From: CAYMZZ01 sp964395095
Lineage (GTDB): Bacteria > Bacteroidota > Bacteroidia > Chitinophagales > Chitinophagaceae
Direction of reading: 5' to 3'
Length of the DNA stretch: 64,000 bases
Assembly (NCBI GenBank): GCA_964395095.1
Contig: CAYMZZ010000009.1
Span: 62,001 to 126,000 of the forward strand
Position 1 is the stretch's first letter. Each line of letters starts with the position of its first letter. The notes under the pieces are model-generated. The model was given only the letters and a program-made list of their open reading frames with translations. It searched no databases and was not told the DNA's origin. The translations under genes were made by a program, and so were the position numbers. This document shows, piece after piece, positions 23,749 through 32,730 of this stretch.

Positions 23749-26013
23749 ATGAACCTTATTCTAAAACCGGTATTATTCCTGTTGTCGCTGTGGGTGGCCG
23801 GACCTTTAATGGCACAGGGCACCCGCATCAGCGGAAAAGTGATCAATGCCAGGGCGAAACCCGTATATGGGGTCAGCATCAGCATCAAAGACAGTTATGA
23901 TGGCGCCACCAGCGACAGCCTGGGTCTTTACAGTTTTACCAGCCTTGATAAGGGCAGGCAAATCCTGCAGGCTTCGGCTATAGGATTCCGGCCTTTTTCC
24001 ATCGAAATTGAGCTCAAGGGGCAGCCACTGGAAATCGACATCCAGTTGAAAGAAGAAGTAACGGAGATGCAGGCGGTCACTATTTCGGCCGGTACTTTTG
24101 AAGCCAGCGACCGGAAAAGGGCCACGGCCTTCCTGGAGCCCCTCGATATTGTAACCACCGCCAGCGCCAACGGCGATATTACCGGTGCGCTCAAAACTCT
24201 GCCAGGCGCCCAACAGGTAGGCGAAAGCGAGGGCCTTTTTGTGAGGGGCGGCACCGCTGCGGAAACCAAGACCTTTATTGATGGTACCCTGGTCAACAAT
24301 TTCTTTTATAGCAGCGTGCCCAATATTGCACAGTTCAGCCGTTTTTCTCCCTTTATTTTCAAAGGAACCGTATTCAGTACGGGTGGCTACAGTGCTTTGT
24401 ATGGACAGGCATTGTCGTCGGCGCTAATCCTCGAGAGCATCGATTTGCCCGAGCAGAGTTCCGGCAATGTGGGCATCAGTGTGCTGAGTGTGGCCGCGGG
24501 CTATCAGCATCTTTCGGATAATAAGCGGTCCTCCTTTGGCGCCAATTATAATTACACCAACCTGGCACCGGCATTTGCCGTAATCAAGCAAAGGCAGGAC
24601 TACGATAAAGTACCCAGCTTTCATACAGGCGATGCCAATTTCCGGATCAAAACGTCCAATACGGGCATGGTGAAATACTACGGTTATTTCAGTACCAACA
24701 AGATGGACTTCACCCAACCCAGCATTGATTCCCTGGGTTATTATGATCGATTTGCGTTGAGTAATACCAATCATTATCATAATCTCTCCTGGCGCGAAAG
24801 CCTGGGCAAAAGATGGAAAATGCAGGCAGGTGTTTCCTATACCTACAATAAGGACCGTATCAACAGCAACATGAAGAATGAGGCAAAGGAGGATGAACTG
24901 GTGACCGGGCTCGAAGGGAAAGATTTTTCGTTGAATGCGACCGGCAACTATTTTAACGCGAAGCTGGTGATGGAAAGAAGGCTGCGTGGCCTCAGCGCCA
25001 TCCGCTTTGGTGGAGAGTATAACCAGGCACGCGAACGCTTTACTTTTTTCGATTCCAATGATCAGCCTTATCCCGGCCGCATTTCCGAATGGATTGGTTC
25101 CGGCTTTGCCGAGGCCGACATCTATGTGACCAACGCGCTGGCTGCCAAAGTGGGTTTACGGTATGAACATGCCAGCATTCTGAACCGCAACAACCTGGCA
25201 CCGCGGGTTTCATTGGCTTATAAGCTGGGTAAGGGCACCCAGGCATCGCTGGCTTATGGCGTTTTCTACCAAAATCCGGAGCGGCGCTACCTGCCATCGC
25301 CTTACCAGCTCGATTTTATGAAAGCCACGCATTATATCGCGCAGTTTATGCGCTCGGTGAGCCAGCAAACCTTCCGTGCCGAAATTTTTTACAAGAAATA
25401 CCACGACCTGGTGAAATCGGACTTTGTCAACTTCAGGGAAACGGCTATCAACAACAACGGCTTTGGTGACGCGAAAGGATTGGAAATTTTCTGGCGCGAT
25501 AAAAAATCGATAACCAATCTCGATTACTGGGTATCCTATTCCTATCTCGATACCAGGAGGGATTTCCTCACATTCCCTTCGGCCATCACACCCAATTTCG
25601 CCGCAAGGCATACCGGGTCGCTAGTGGTTAAGAAATTTGTGCAAAAGCTGAAGATGAACCTGAATACCGCCTACAATTTTGCCAGCGGAAGACCTTACTA
25701 TAATATTGTGTACGACAATAATACCAATAAATATGAATTTGCCGATCGTGGCAGGGTGCCGGCCTATCACAATGTGAGTTTTGCGATCAACTACCTGCCA
25801 TTTATTGGTAAACAAAATCCCAGGTCCTATGCCGTATGGGTATTGCAGGTGAGCAATATTTTCAATCTGAAGCAGGTATATGGTTATCAGTATTCGATGA
25901 ATGGCATGCGCCGGCAGGAGATCACACCCACATCGCGGATGTTTGTATTCCTCGGTTGCTTTATCAGTTTTGGTATTAACCGCAGCGACGAAGTGATGAA
26001 CAATGCGCTATAA
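23749..26013 (+). CDS. TonB-dependent receptor, CarboxypepD-regulatory type
   Basis: 754 residues from the ATG at 23749. Signal peptide MNLILKPVLFLLSLWVAGPLMAQ. A carboxypeptidase-regulatory-like domain follows (ISGKVINARAKPVYGVSISI), then a plug (GEFLVRGG-type motif read as SEGLFVRGGTAAETKTF) and a barrel ending in an outer-membrane beta strand. No SusD gene follows; it heads a run of small genes for a secreted protein, two membrane proteins and a regulator. Substrate unknown. 57 bp separate it from the next gene, across a family B half-arm, so cotranscription is possible. Confidence 0.88.
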   Translation: MNLILKPVLFLLSLWVAGPLMAQGTRISGKVINARAKPVYGVSISIKDSYDGATSDSLGLYSFTSLDKGRQILQASAIGFRPFSIEIELKGQPLEIDIQLKEEVTEMQAVTISAGTFEASDRKRATAFLEPLDIVTTASANGDITGALKTLPGAQQVGESEGLFVRGGTAAETKTFIDGTLVNNFFYSSVPNIAQFSRFSPFIFKGTVFSTGGYSALYGQALSSALILESIDLPEQSSGNVGISVLSVAAGYQHLSDNKRSSFGANYNYTNLAPAFAVIKQRQDYDKVPSFHTGDANFRIKTSNTGMVKYYGYFSTNKMDFTQPSIDSLGYYDRFALSNTNHYHNLSWRESLGKRWKMQAGVSYTYNKDRINSNMKNEAKEDELVTGLEGKDFSLNATGNYFNAKLVMERRLRGLSAIRFGGEYNQARERFTFFDSNDQPYPGRISEWIGSGFAEADIYVTNALAAKVGLRYEHASILNRNNLAPRVSLAYKLGKGTQASLAYGVFYQNPERRYLPSPYQLDFMKATHYIAQFMRSVSQQTFRAEIFYKKYHDLVKSDFVNFRETAINNNGFGDAKGLEIFWRDKKSITNLDYWVSYSYLDTRRDFLTFPSAITPNFAARHTGSLVVKKFVQKLKMNLNTAYNFASGRPYYNIVYDNNTNKYEFADRGRVPAYHNVSFAINYLPFIGKQNPRSYAVWVLQVSNIFNLKQVYGYQYSMNGMRRQEITPTSRMFVFLGCFISFGINRSDEVMNNAL

Positions 26014-26035
26014 ATAAAATCAAGAACCACATCAT

Positions 26036-26068
26036 TAAACCTTAAACACTCAACTTTAAACTCCTGAA
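26036..26068. repeat. Family B, inverted-orientation arm
   Basis: TTAAACCTTAAACACTCAACTT-like words directly before the ATG at 26070; no left partner. Confidence 0.6.
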
Positions 26069-26069
26069 C

Positions 26070-26717
26070 ATGAAGAAGACCCTTTTCCTCAGCGTACTGC
26101 TGGGCATGAGCGTGCTGACATTTGCGCAAAGCGAAAGATACCAGAAGGCGATGGCACAGCACGTGCCGGCGGTGGATACAGCGCTTTCGCCCGATGCATT
26201 GCTCAACCTGGCCAATACCTTTCAGCGAATTGCCGAAGCTGAAAAAGACCAATGGTTGCCTTATTACTATGCCGCACTTTGCCAGGTAACCCGTGCCTAT
26301 ATGGTGGGTGGTGAAACACCGGCCGCCTCCGTTACCGATCCTATTGCCGATGTGGCCAGCCAGTTGTTGGGCAAAGCCGAAGCCCTGAGCGGTGAAAATT
26401 CGGAAGTGTATTGCGTAAAGAAAATGATCGCTTCGCTGCGCATGATGGCCGATCCGGTGAACCGCTATATGACCTATGGTCCAATAGCCGCACAAGCGCT
26501 TGAGCAGGCGAAGAAGCTGGATCCCGAAAACCCGCGTGTGTATATGCTCGAAGCACAGGATAAGTTTTATACACCCGAACAGTTTGGCGGCAGCAAAACG
26601 GAAGCGAAGACCTTGTTTGAAACCGCAAAGGCAAAGATGGCCACACACCAGCCGGCTTCTGCCATTCACCCAAGCTGGGGCCGCATGACCATTGAATATT
26701 TCTTAAGCCAGTTTTGA
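26070..26717 (+). CDS. Secreted helical-repeat protein, unknown function
   Basis: 215 residues. Signal peptide MKKTLFLSVLLGMSVLTFAQ. The mature part is all-helical with TPR-like periodicity (DALLNLANTFQRIAEAEKDQ, QWLPYYYAALCQV, ALEQAKKLDPENPRVYMLEA), so it is probably a periplasmic scaffold or binding protein. It lies between a TonB receptor and two membrane proteins, and its stop is 9 bp before the next ATG. Function not recognised. Confidence 0.78.
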   Translation: MKKTLFLSVLLGMSVLTFAQSERYQKAMAQHVPAVDTALSPDALLNLANTFQRIAEAEKDQWLPYYYAALCQVTRAYMVGGETPAASVTDPIADVASQLLGKAEALSGENSEVYCVKKMIASLRMMADPVNRYMTYGPIAAQALEQAKKLDPENPRVYMLEAQDKFYTPEQFGGSKTEAKTLFETAKAKMATHQPASAIHPSWGRMTIEYFLSQF

Positions 26718-26725
26718 TAATCTAT

Positions 26726-27301
26726 ATGGAAACAACACATTCAGCAGAAGAAAACCTGCGGTTGATCCGCAACATGATCGATAAGGCAAAAGTGGAAATG
26801 ACGGGTCGCGCCGGGCATTTCCTGGTATGGGGCTGGCTCAGCTTTATCGCCTGTAGTTCGCAGTTTGTACTTAAGCATATCGTACAGTATCCAAAGCATT
26901 ACCTGGTATGGTTGCTGATGCTGATCGGTATTGTTTACAGCAATATCGTTTTCGCGAAGGACTCTAAGAAAACGAAAGTGCGCAGCTATGTGGGCGACAG
27001 CATGATGGCGCTATGGCTGGGCATGGGTATCAGCTATTTGGTGCTCAGCATTGTGCTCACCAAAATCGGGTGGGGTGGAACTGTGTTTCCTTTTTTCATA
27101 ATTCTCTACGCATTGGGTACATTTGTGAGTGGGTTCATCCTGCGATTCCGCCCATTGATTATCGGCGGGTCATTATCCTGGATGCTGGCTATTGTTGCCG
27201 TGTTTCTTTCCTACGATTATCAGATACTGATGGCCGCGCTTGCCATCCTGATTAGTTATATAATACCTGCCCATATGCTGCAGGCAAGGAAAACTGTTTG
27301 A
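26726..27301 (+). CDS. Integral membrane protein of an operon with a winged-helix regulator (1)
   Basis: 191 residues from the ATG at 26726 (METTHSAEENLRLIRNMIDK); an upstream TTG at 26714 is unlikely. A cytoplasmic N-terminal segment of about 30 residues is followed by five or six membrane helices. The next gene encodes a similar protein: both start with a short acidic stretch, an MI.KAK motif, then a GILWG/FLVWGW-type first helix. Possible membrane sensor or transporter; no family function is known to me. Confidence 0.78.
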   Translation: METTHSAEENLRLIRNMIDKAKVEMTGRAGHFLVWGWLSFIACSSQFVLKHIVQYPKHYLVWLLMLIGIVYSNIVFAKDSKKTKVRSYVGDSMMALWLGMGISYLVLSIVLTKIGWGGTVFPFFIILYALGTFVSGFILRFRPLIIGGSLSWMLAIVAVFLSYDYQILMAALAILISYIIPAHMLQARKTV

Positions 27302-27317
27302 ACTTAACCGATCTGTT

Positions 27318-27989
27318 ATGACCGATCAAGAACAACCACTGGACGAACGCCAAAGCCTGGCGCTGATCACCACCATGATCCACAAGGCCAAAAATGTGTA
27401 CCACGATACCGGTGTTTCGGGTATCCTGTGGGGCTCGGTTATAGCCATCTGTTCGCTGGTGAAGCTGTCCGAAATCCATTTCAACTACAGGCTGCCCTTC
27501 GATATCTACCTGCTCAGCTTTGTGGCCGTCGTTCCGCAGGTCATCATTTCCATTCGGGAAAAAAGAAGCAAGCGCGTCAGAACGTATGATGAGCGTTTCT
27601 ACGATTATCTCTGGATATCATTTGGCATCTGCATATTTCTGCTTATCCTGCTGATCAATATGGTCTTTCGGAGCTGGGGTCCGGTAGCCACAGAATACCG
27701 GGAGCTCACGGGGCACGCTTCCCCATTTCAGTTTAGTGAATACATACAGTCGCTGTTTCTGCTCATTTATGGCTTTCCCACTTTTGTAACGGGGGCCACC
27801 TGCAAGTTTAAACCTATGTTCTGGGGAGGATTGATTTGCTGGGCCTTTGCGGTGCTGGCCCTGTTTACCAGCATCAAGGTCGATTTATTGCTGGTAGCCC
27901 TGGCGGCCATTTTTGCCTGGCTCATTCCGGGCATACTCGCAGAACGAGAATACCGAAAAGCCAAAAGACTGGAAGCGGCGCATGTTTAA
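27318..27989 (+). CDS. Integral membrane protein of the same family (2)
   Basis: 223 residues, MTDQEQPLDERQSLALITTM, the same layout as its neighbour (ITTMIHKAKNVYHDTGVSGILWG), consistent with an old duplication. Five or six membrane helices, then a basic C-terminus. 16 bp after the first copy. Its last eight bases overlap the start of the winged-helix gene (GCATGTTTAA contains both the ATG and the stop), so the two are probably translationally coupled. Confidence 0.8.
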   Translation: MTDQEQPLDERQSLALITTMIHKAKNVYHDTGVSGILWGSVIAICSLVKLSEIHFNYRLPFDIYLLSFVAVVPQVIISIREKRSKRVRTYDERFYDYLWISFGICIFLLILLINMVFRSWGPVATEYRELTGHASPFQFSEYIQSLFLLIYGFPTFVTGATCKFKPMFWGGLICWAFAVLALFTSIKVDLLLVALAAIFAWLIPGILAEREYRKAKRLEAAHV

Positions 27990-28281
27990 AGACCTGGATC
28001 CCATATTGCATTCGCAGCTTCGGCTGGCGATTATCTCCCTGCTGATCAGCGTGAAGGAGGCGGAGTTCACCTTCTTAAAAGAAAAGACCAATGCTACAGC
28101 CGGCAACCTCAGCGTGCAGATTCAAAAGCTAAAGGATGCGGGATATATTGAAGTAACCAAACAGTTTAAAGACAATTATCCGCAAACCATTTGCCATATC
28201 ACCCGGGAAGGAATCCTGGCATTTGAACAATACGTGAAGGCCTTGCAAAGCTACCTGGGTGCGGGAAAACCCCAGGGCTGA
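27982..28281 (+). CDS. Winged-helix transcriptional regulator
   Basis: 99 residues, MFKDLDPILHSQLRLAIISL. Typical single-domain wHTH layout: LISVKEAEFTFLKEKTNATAGNLSVQIQKLKDAGYI forms helix-turn-helix, followed by a wing (FKDNYPQTICHITREG). It resembles the MarR/ArsR-related 'winged helix DNA-binding' family common in Bacteroidota, which lacks metal-binding Cys. The ATG at 27982 is chosen over an upstream in-frame start because it overlaps the preceding stop by 8 bp. It probably controls its own operon in response to a signal from the two membrane proteins (inference). Confidence 0.85.
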   Translation: MFKDLDPILHSQLRLAIISLLISVKEAEFTFLKEKTNATAGNLSVQIQKLKDAGYIEVTKQFKDNYPQTICHITREGILAFEQYVKALQSYLGAGKPQG

Positions 28282-28301
28282 GCGGGTTGTCGTAAAAAAT
28301 A

Positions 28302-28336
28302 ACGGTCCTTTAGAAAAAGGACCGTCTCTCTTTTTG
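28302..28336 (+). terminator. Terminator after the winged-helix gene
   Basis: Perfect 10-bp stem ACGGTCCTTT / AAAGGACCGT, loop AGAA, followed by CTCTCTTTTT. Confidence 0.85.
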
Positions 28337-28416
28337 GAACTCTAAGTGTATAAATGATCAACAAGGATCACCCCTCTGATTGATAAGCGAGTTTAGTGGG
28401 CAGTGAGAAAACTAAG

Positions 28417-28836
28417 TCAGGATTTCCCTCTCTTTTCGCCTGCCATGCGAACCACCGGTGAATAAACCACCGATTTATCTTTTTTAATAATGATGATGCG
28501 GTAAAAAGCTTTCTTACCCGGAACCGTTTCATGAAAACGGTATTGATCCAAATCTACCAGGTCGGAACCAAAAACCAGGCCGGCCATTTCAAATTTCTTG
28601 CCGTTAAGGCTGCGCTGCACAATCAACCTGTCGGCCGCTTCATTGTTCCGAATGGTCCAGGTGAGTTCCACCCGATTGTCCTTACGAATACAGGCAATCT
28701 GCGAAAAAGCGATGCTACTGTCTGGCGGTGCGATAGTGATACCCGGAAAATAAACGATCCGGTCACCGGCTGCCGCGGGTGTATGAAGTGAAAGCGTGAA
28801 AGCGCTCATGAATATACAGGTAAGGATTAGGTGCAT
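28417..28836 (-). CDS. Small secreted protein with fibronectin-III-like fold
   Basis: 139 residues from the ATG at 28836, with a signal peptide starting MHLILTCIFMSAFTLSLH. An upstream TTG at 28872 lies in a likely -7 box and is rejected. The mature part has NRVELTWTIRNNEAADRLIV, QRSLNGKKFEMAG and KAFYRIIII, the same fibronectin-like module as in the T9SS cargo at 22307, but there is no sorting domain behind it, so it may be periplasmic, truncated or released. Isolated gene, divergent from the ABC exporter. Confidence 0.72.
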   Translation of the reverse strand: MHLILTCIFMSAFTLSLHTPAAAGDRIVYFPGITIAPPDSSIAFSQIACIRKDNRVELTWTIRNNEAADRLIVQRSLNGKKFEMAGLVFGSDLVDLDQYRFHETVPGKKAFYRIIIIKKDKSVVYSPVVRMAGEKRGKS

Positions 28837-29065
28837 GCCCAATATTGATTTAGTTTTCAAACGTTTCTGCAAAGCAATATTGGAGATGCCGGTTAAGATG
28901 CCTTGCGGAATTCCCTAATCGTAGTTTTACGTAAAACTCCGATCGTTTATGTGGTTTTCCGCATTGCATAGCAAACGTAATAACTCGTGAACGCAATTGC
29001 AAGGATTTGGCAAAAAATATTTTTAAATCAAAACAATACATTCATACTCAACGTTAAGTAGACAT

Positions 29066-29073
29066 TATCTTTA
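29066..29073 (+). promoter_or_regulatory. -7 box of the ABC exporter operon
   Basis: TATCTTTA, seven of eight to TAnnTTTG, 16 bp before the ATG at 29089. Confidence 0.5.
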
Positions 29074-29088
29074 TAGTAAACCGCCACC

Positions 29089-30024
29089 ATGGCCGACATT
29101 ATTCAGGTTCGTAATCTTTCGAAGGCCTTTAACGAGATTCATGCTGTTGAACAGCTCAGTTTTTCCGTACCGGAAGGGGAGATCTATGGGTTTCTGGGTC
29201 AGAATGGGGCCGGAAAATCCACTACCATCCGCATGCTGCTTTCGCTGATACGGCCCAGTGCCGGCGACATCGAAATTATGGGCATGAACCTGCGACAGCA
29301 CCGGAAAGAGATTCTGCAGCAGGTGGGAGCGGTTATTGAACGACCTGATCTGTACAAATACCTGACCGCCCTGGAAAACCTGAAATTGTTTGCCGCGCTG
29401 AACGGGTTGCGCCTTACACGCCCACAATTGCTCGATCAGTTGGAAAGGGTGGGCCTGGCCGAAAGGGCCGATAGCAAAGTGCATACCTACTCGCAGGGTA
29501 TGAAGCAACGATTGGGAATAGCCGTGGCGCTGGTACATGATCCAGCGCTGGTGGTGCTCGATGAACCGAGCAATGGCCTGGACCCGCAAGGCATTGCCGA
29601 CATACGCAACCTGATCCTGCACATGAGCCGGCACCTGAAAAAAACAGTACTCGTATCCTCGCACCTGCTGAGCGAAATGGAACTGATTGCCGATAACCTG
29701 CTCATCATCGATAAAGGAAAAAAAATACAGGAAGGAAAGGCAAGGGAACTTTTCAATCCAAAAGAAACCGTGCTGGAGTTGAAGACAGAGGATATCGCCC
29801 TTGCCTGGGAGAAGATCGGAAATTCGGCCTGGGCGCCCATGCGATTGGATCGCCGCACCGATCGCATCCTGCTCAAACTGGCTTATGCGGAACTCCCCCG
29901 CCTGGCTCAGGATCTGCAAGAGATGCAGATACCGCTTTATTCCTATCACGCGAAGAATTCACTGGAAGATTATTTCTTATCATTAACCTCGGCCAATCAG
30001 CATGTGGAATCTTTTACAAATTGA
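29089..30024 (+). CDS. ABC transporter ATP-binding protein (ABC-2 type)
   Basis: 311 residues. Walker A GQNGAGKSTT (near 40), signature YSQGMKQRLGI, Walker B VVLDEPSNGLDP, H-loop SSHLLSEM. The extra C-terminal 90 residues are typical of the CcmA/NatA/BcrA subfamily that pairs with ABC-2 permeases. Overlaps the next gene by 23 bp, so both are translated from one message. Role: export of an unknown substrate such as an antibiotic, lipid or ion. Confidence 0.93.
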   Translation: MADIIQVRNLSKAFNEIHAVEQLSFSVPEGEIYGFLGQNGAGKSTTIRMLLSLIRPSAGDIEIMGMNLRQHRKEILQQVGAVIERPDLYKYLTALENLKLFAALNGLRLTRPQLLDQLERVGLAERADSKVHTYSQGMKQRLGIAVALVHDPALVVLDEPSNGLDPQGIADIRNLILHMSRHLKKTVLVSSHLLSEMELIADNLLIIDKGKKIQEGKARELFNPKETVLELKTEDIALAWEKIGNSAWAPMRLDRRTDRILLKLAYAELPRLAQDLQEMQIPLYSYHAKNSLEDYFLSLTSANQHVESFTN

Positions 30025-30892
30025 GCTGTATAAAATATTCAAGCGTCCCCGTACCTATATCGCCTTTGGCGCCGTGGCGGCCATTGTGCTGCTGATACAA
30101 CTGGCGCTGAAGTTTGATGGCAAAGCCTATGTGGACCTGCTCTTCAGCAATGTGAAAGACACTTTCGACATATCGGAAGAGTTGAAGGAAAAAATGCTGA
30201 ATGGATTCCTGATCAGTTTTGTTATACTCAATACTTTGTTGATACAGATGCCCCTGCTGGTGGCCCTGGTGGCGGGCGATTCTATTGCGGGTGAGGCGAA
30301 TATGGGTACGCTACGCCTCGCCATGACCCGGCCGGTGAGTCGCACGCGCTATATGCTGGTGAAGTTTCTGGCGAGTGTGATCTATACTATCTTACTATTG
30401 ATCTGGATGGCACTGCTGGCGCTGTTTCTGAGTATGTTGCTGTTTGGAACAAGTGATATGGTGATCCTGCGCAGCCGGGGTATTGAAATCATTTCGGAAT
30501 CGGATATACTCTGGCGCTATATAGCCGCCTTTGGTTTTGCAGCCGTGGCCCTGACAACCGTGGCCGCGCTGGCCTTCCTGCTCAGTGTTTTTGCTGAAAA
30601 CTCTATCGGCCCCATTATTGCAACCATGAGCGTGGTGATCGTGTTTACGATACTATCCGAAATGAACATTCCGATTTATGACCGCACCGTAAAACCCTAT
30701 TTGTTTACCTCGCATATGGTAGCCTGGAAGGGCTTCTTCTATATGAAAGCCACACCGGAGGGCACTACCCTTCGCGGCAGCGTGGAAAACCTGCCCGCCA
30801 TTATGCGAAGCATGGGTATATTGATTAGCTATACACTGCTCTTTGTGGGCAGCGCCATTTATATATTTCGCAGAAAAGATATTTTGAGTTAA
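30002..30892 (+). CDS. ABC-2 type permease
   Basis: 296 residues, six membrane helices. The layout is that of ABC-2 permeases: N-terminal MWNLLQIELYKIFKRPRTYI, a large first extracytoplasmic segment, then GDSIAGEANMGTLRLAMTRPVSR, the conserved cytoplasmic coupling motif. Partner of the overlapping ATPase gene. Followed after 11 bp by a LolA-like secreted protein, which suggests outer-membrane lipid or lipoprotein handling, though this is only context. Confidence 0.9.
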   Translation: MWNLLQIELYKIFKRPRTYIAFGAVAAIVLLIQLALKFDGKAYVDLLFSNVKDTFDISEELKEKMLNGFLISFVILNTLLIQMPLLVALVAGDSIAGEANMGTLRLAMTRPVSRTRYMLVKFLASVIYTILLLIWMALLALFLSMLLFGTSDMVILRSRGIEIISESDILWRYIAAFGFAAVALTTVAALAFLLSVFAENSIGPIIATMSVVIVFTILSEMNIPIYDRTVKPYLFTSHMVAWKGFFYMKATPEGTTLRGSVENLPAIMRSMGILISYTLLFVGSAIYIFRRKDILS

Positions 30893-30903
30893 ATCTGTCG
30901 TAT

Positions 30904-31590
30904 ATGAAAATCGGTTTTTCGTTGTTGTTGCTGCTAAGTTGCTCCAGCTCGGTACTGGCGCAAACCGCGGAGGAACTGCTGGCGGGTCTCAGGGCCAAAT
31001 CAGCCAAAGTAAAAGACTATGAAGCGCGGGGCAAAATGACCACCAGTGTTTCCTATATGAAAGCGCCCGTGGCCAATGTGGTAGTCTATTTCAAAAATCC
31101 CGACAAGTTGCGCATCAAAAATGAAACAGGGGTATCCTTTATTCCAAGGGGTAGCGTGAATATTAATATGGCCAGCCTCTTTGCGCAAACCGGTGAGTTC
31201 AGCACAATAGATGCCGGCCGGGAAGAAAAAACAGGCTGGCGAATAATCAAACTGTTGCCGCTCGACGAGAAATCGGATGTTGTGCTGTCTACACTCTATA
31301 TCGACGAAAAAGCGGTGCTGGTGCGCAAGGCCCAAACCACCACAAAGGAAAACGGGAGCTTTGAGCTGGAAATGACTTATGGAAAATATGCAGACTATGG
31401 CCTCGCCGATAAAGTGGTCTTCAGCTTCAATACCAAAGACTATCGCCTGCCCAAGGGCATCACTTTCGACTATGACGATGGCACACAGAAAAAGGACAAT
31501 CAACCCAAAGACGGCAAAGGAAAAGTGGAAATTCAGTACAGCGAATACAAAGTGAACAAGGGAGTGGGGGATGAAGTGTTTGAGAAATGA
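30904..31590 (+). CDS. LolA-like periplasmic lipoprotein carrier family protein
   Basis: 228 residues. Signal peptide MKIGFSLLLLLSCSSSVLAQ; cleavage after VLAQ looks likelier than lipidation. The body reads as an open beta-barrel with a hydrophobic cavity: VKDYEARGKMTTSVSY, VVVYFKNPDKLRIKNE, STLYIDEKAVLVRKAQ, YADYGLADKVVFSF. This is the LolA/LolB-like fold. Third gene of the ABC operon, 11 bp after the permease. It probably carries a lipid-like molecule through the periplasm; whether it is the main LolA is unknown. Confidence 0.75.
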   Translation: MKIGFSLLLLLSCSSSVLAQTAEELLAGLRAKSAKVKDYEARGKMTTSVSYMKAPVANVVVYFKNPDKLRIKNETGVSFIPRGSVNINMASLFAQTGEFSTIDAGREEKTGWRIIKLLPLDEKSDVVLSTLYIDEKAVLVRKAQTTTKENGSFELEMTYGKYADYGLADKVVFSFNTKDYRLPKGITFDYDDGTQKKDNQPKDGKGKVEIQYSEYKVNKGVGDEVFEK

Positions 31591-31591
31591 T

Positions 31592-31650
31592 CCATTTGTT
31601 GATTCGGTTATTTGTTTGAAGTTTAAGGTTTAGGGTTTAAGGTTTAATGG
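31592..31650. repeat. Family C arm joined to family B arm
   Basis: 31592-31617 has ATTTGTTG/ATTCGGTT words; 31620-31650 has TTTAAGG/TTTAGGG heptads. It starts directly after the LolA-like stop codon. The following stretch (to 31807) has a GAGCGCAAACG fragment of family F near 31736 and no gene. Confidence 0.75.
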
Positions 31651-31807
31651 AGAAGGTATAGTTTAGCAATCTTGCAAGCATAGGGTAGTAATTCCTTGAT
31701 AAGGCTCGATAGTTCGCGTATTTTCAACCGCCAGGAGCGCAAACGATTCGCAAAGTTCCCGTCAGGGCGGGGCTGGCTGTGGTAGATAGTTTGTATGGGG
31801 TTATGGA

Positions 31808-31856
31808 CTTTCAGGATTCAACATTTGAGCGATTCAACGATTCAACATTCTGCCAC
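31808..31856. repeat. Short word repeat GATTCAAC
   Basis: Three GATTCAAC words about 8-18 bp apart, ending at the HigA stop codon. Confidence 0.55.
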
Positions 31857-32231
31857 TCATTTTCCGCTCAAGCCATATTCTTTTATCAAAGCTTCGGCCG
31901 GTATTCCCAGGAGTTTGCTGAACTTGCGAATCATGGTAATTGATAGTTTTTGTTTACGATTCAGCACTTTACTAATGGTTCCCTTGTCACCATAAATGCG
32001 GGCCAGATCGCTCGCCTGCATACCATATTCCTTCAGCCTGATGTTTATCAAATCAATGGGGTCCAGATCCTCTAAATCCCACAAACGTTTTTCATAGTCG
32101 CTAATGAGTAAGACAAGCAGTTGCTTTTCCCGATAATCATCGGATTTTTCGGGCGCCTGCCGGATTTTTTCATATCTGGCCACCGCCCTTTCGTAGTCGG
32201 CATTTGTTTCCAGTACAAACCAGCTATTCAT
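31857..32231 (-). CDS. higA: HigA-type antitoxin, apparently orphan
   Basis: 124 residues. The N-terminal 60 are helical (ADYERAVARYEKI), the C-terminal half is an HTH_3 domain (LKEYGMQASDLARIYGDKGTISKVLNRKQKLSITMIRKFSK), as in HigA2/YgjM-type antitoxins that include the HTH after a helical part. It normally neutralises and autoregulates a HigB mRNA-interferase encoded just upstream. That upstream copy is broken (see 32243-32518), so this antitoxin may act only as a regulator or may be a leftover. Confidence 0.87.
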   Translation of the reverse strand: MNSWFVLETNADYERAVARYEKIRQAPEKSDDYREKQLLVLLISDYEKRLWDLEDLDPIDLINIRLKEYGMQASDLARIYGDKGTISKVLNRKQKLSITMIRKFSKLLGIPAEALIKEYGLSGK

Positions 32232-32242
32232 GTTTCGATTTT

Positions 32243-32518
32243 CTAAATGGTTAGGGGATCAATTTTTTCATATTCATTCTATGTTCCAAGAAATCTGACC
32301 TCAACAATTTGAGCGCGATAGTCGATTTCTGCGATCAACCGAAACTTATTATGAACAATTTCGAATCTTGCGCGATTACCGGCAAGGATCTTTGCTTTTG
32401 GAAAATCATATAATACATCTTTCCTCGATTTCCATGAGGTATTTTCTACAATTGTTTTCCATGCAATTTTTTCAAGCCAGAAAATTCCTCCAGAACAAGA
32501 TTTCTAAAATCAGAAAAG
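32243..32518 (-). pseudogene. higB: HigB toxin pseudogene
   Basis: On the minus strand an open frame reads FWLEKIAWKTIVENTSW..., then RKDVLYDFPKAK, RARFEIVHNKFRLIAEIDYR and EVRFLGT, which is the conserved HigB/RelE-fold core. After GT, where the family has His (GTHAEYDKID), the codon is TAG (32281-32279) and the frame resumes NEYEKIDPLTI before a second stop at 32243. Upstream, the N-terminus is also lost: the matching frame has a stop before the expected start, while an ATG at about 32530 opens a different frame. I read this as a dead toxin next to an intact antitoxin. Confidence 0.78.
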
Positions 32519-32702
32519 AACAGTTGCATTAAGTTTTTTTTCCCCTGGAAATACTAGGGTAAAGGTAATTCGCGAGTTGGTAAATTGCCAACTTTTCGAT
32601 AAATAAAATTTCACGTCAAAAATTTTATTGATTTTCAATTAATTACAAAGCCGTCTTCAAAAATCTCCTTCCCAAATCTGCTATTTATTACCAGATTGCT
32701 CC

Positions 32703-32710
32703 TATCTTTG
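32703..32710 (+). promoter_or_regulatory. -7 box of the rplM operon
   Basis: TATCTTTG followed by CGTCCC, a perfect Bacteroidota box, about 91 bp before the rplM ATG, giving a leader of about 85 nt. Confidence 0.7.
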
Positions 32711-32730
32711 CGTCCCCAAAATGCGGGAGT

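Noticed and set aside
29080..29092. Perfect Kozak-like GCCACCATGG at the ABC gene start
   Set aside because: Eukaryotic signal with no meaning in bacteria; all neighbours are bacterial.
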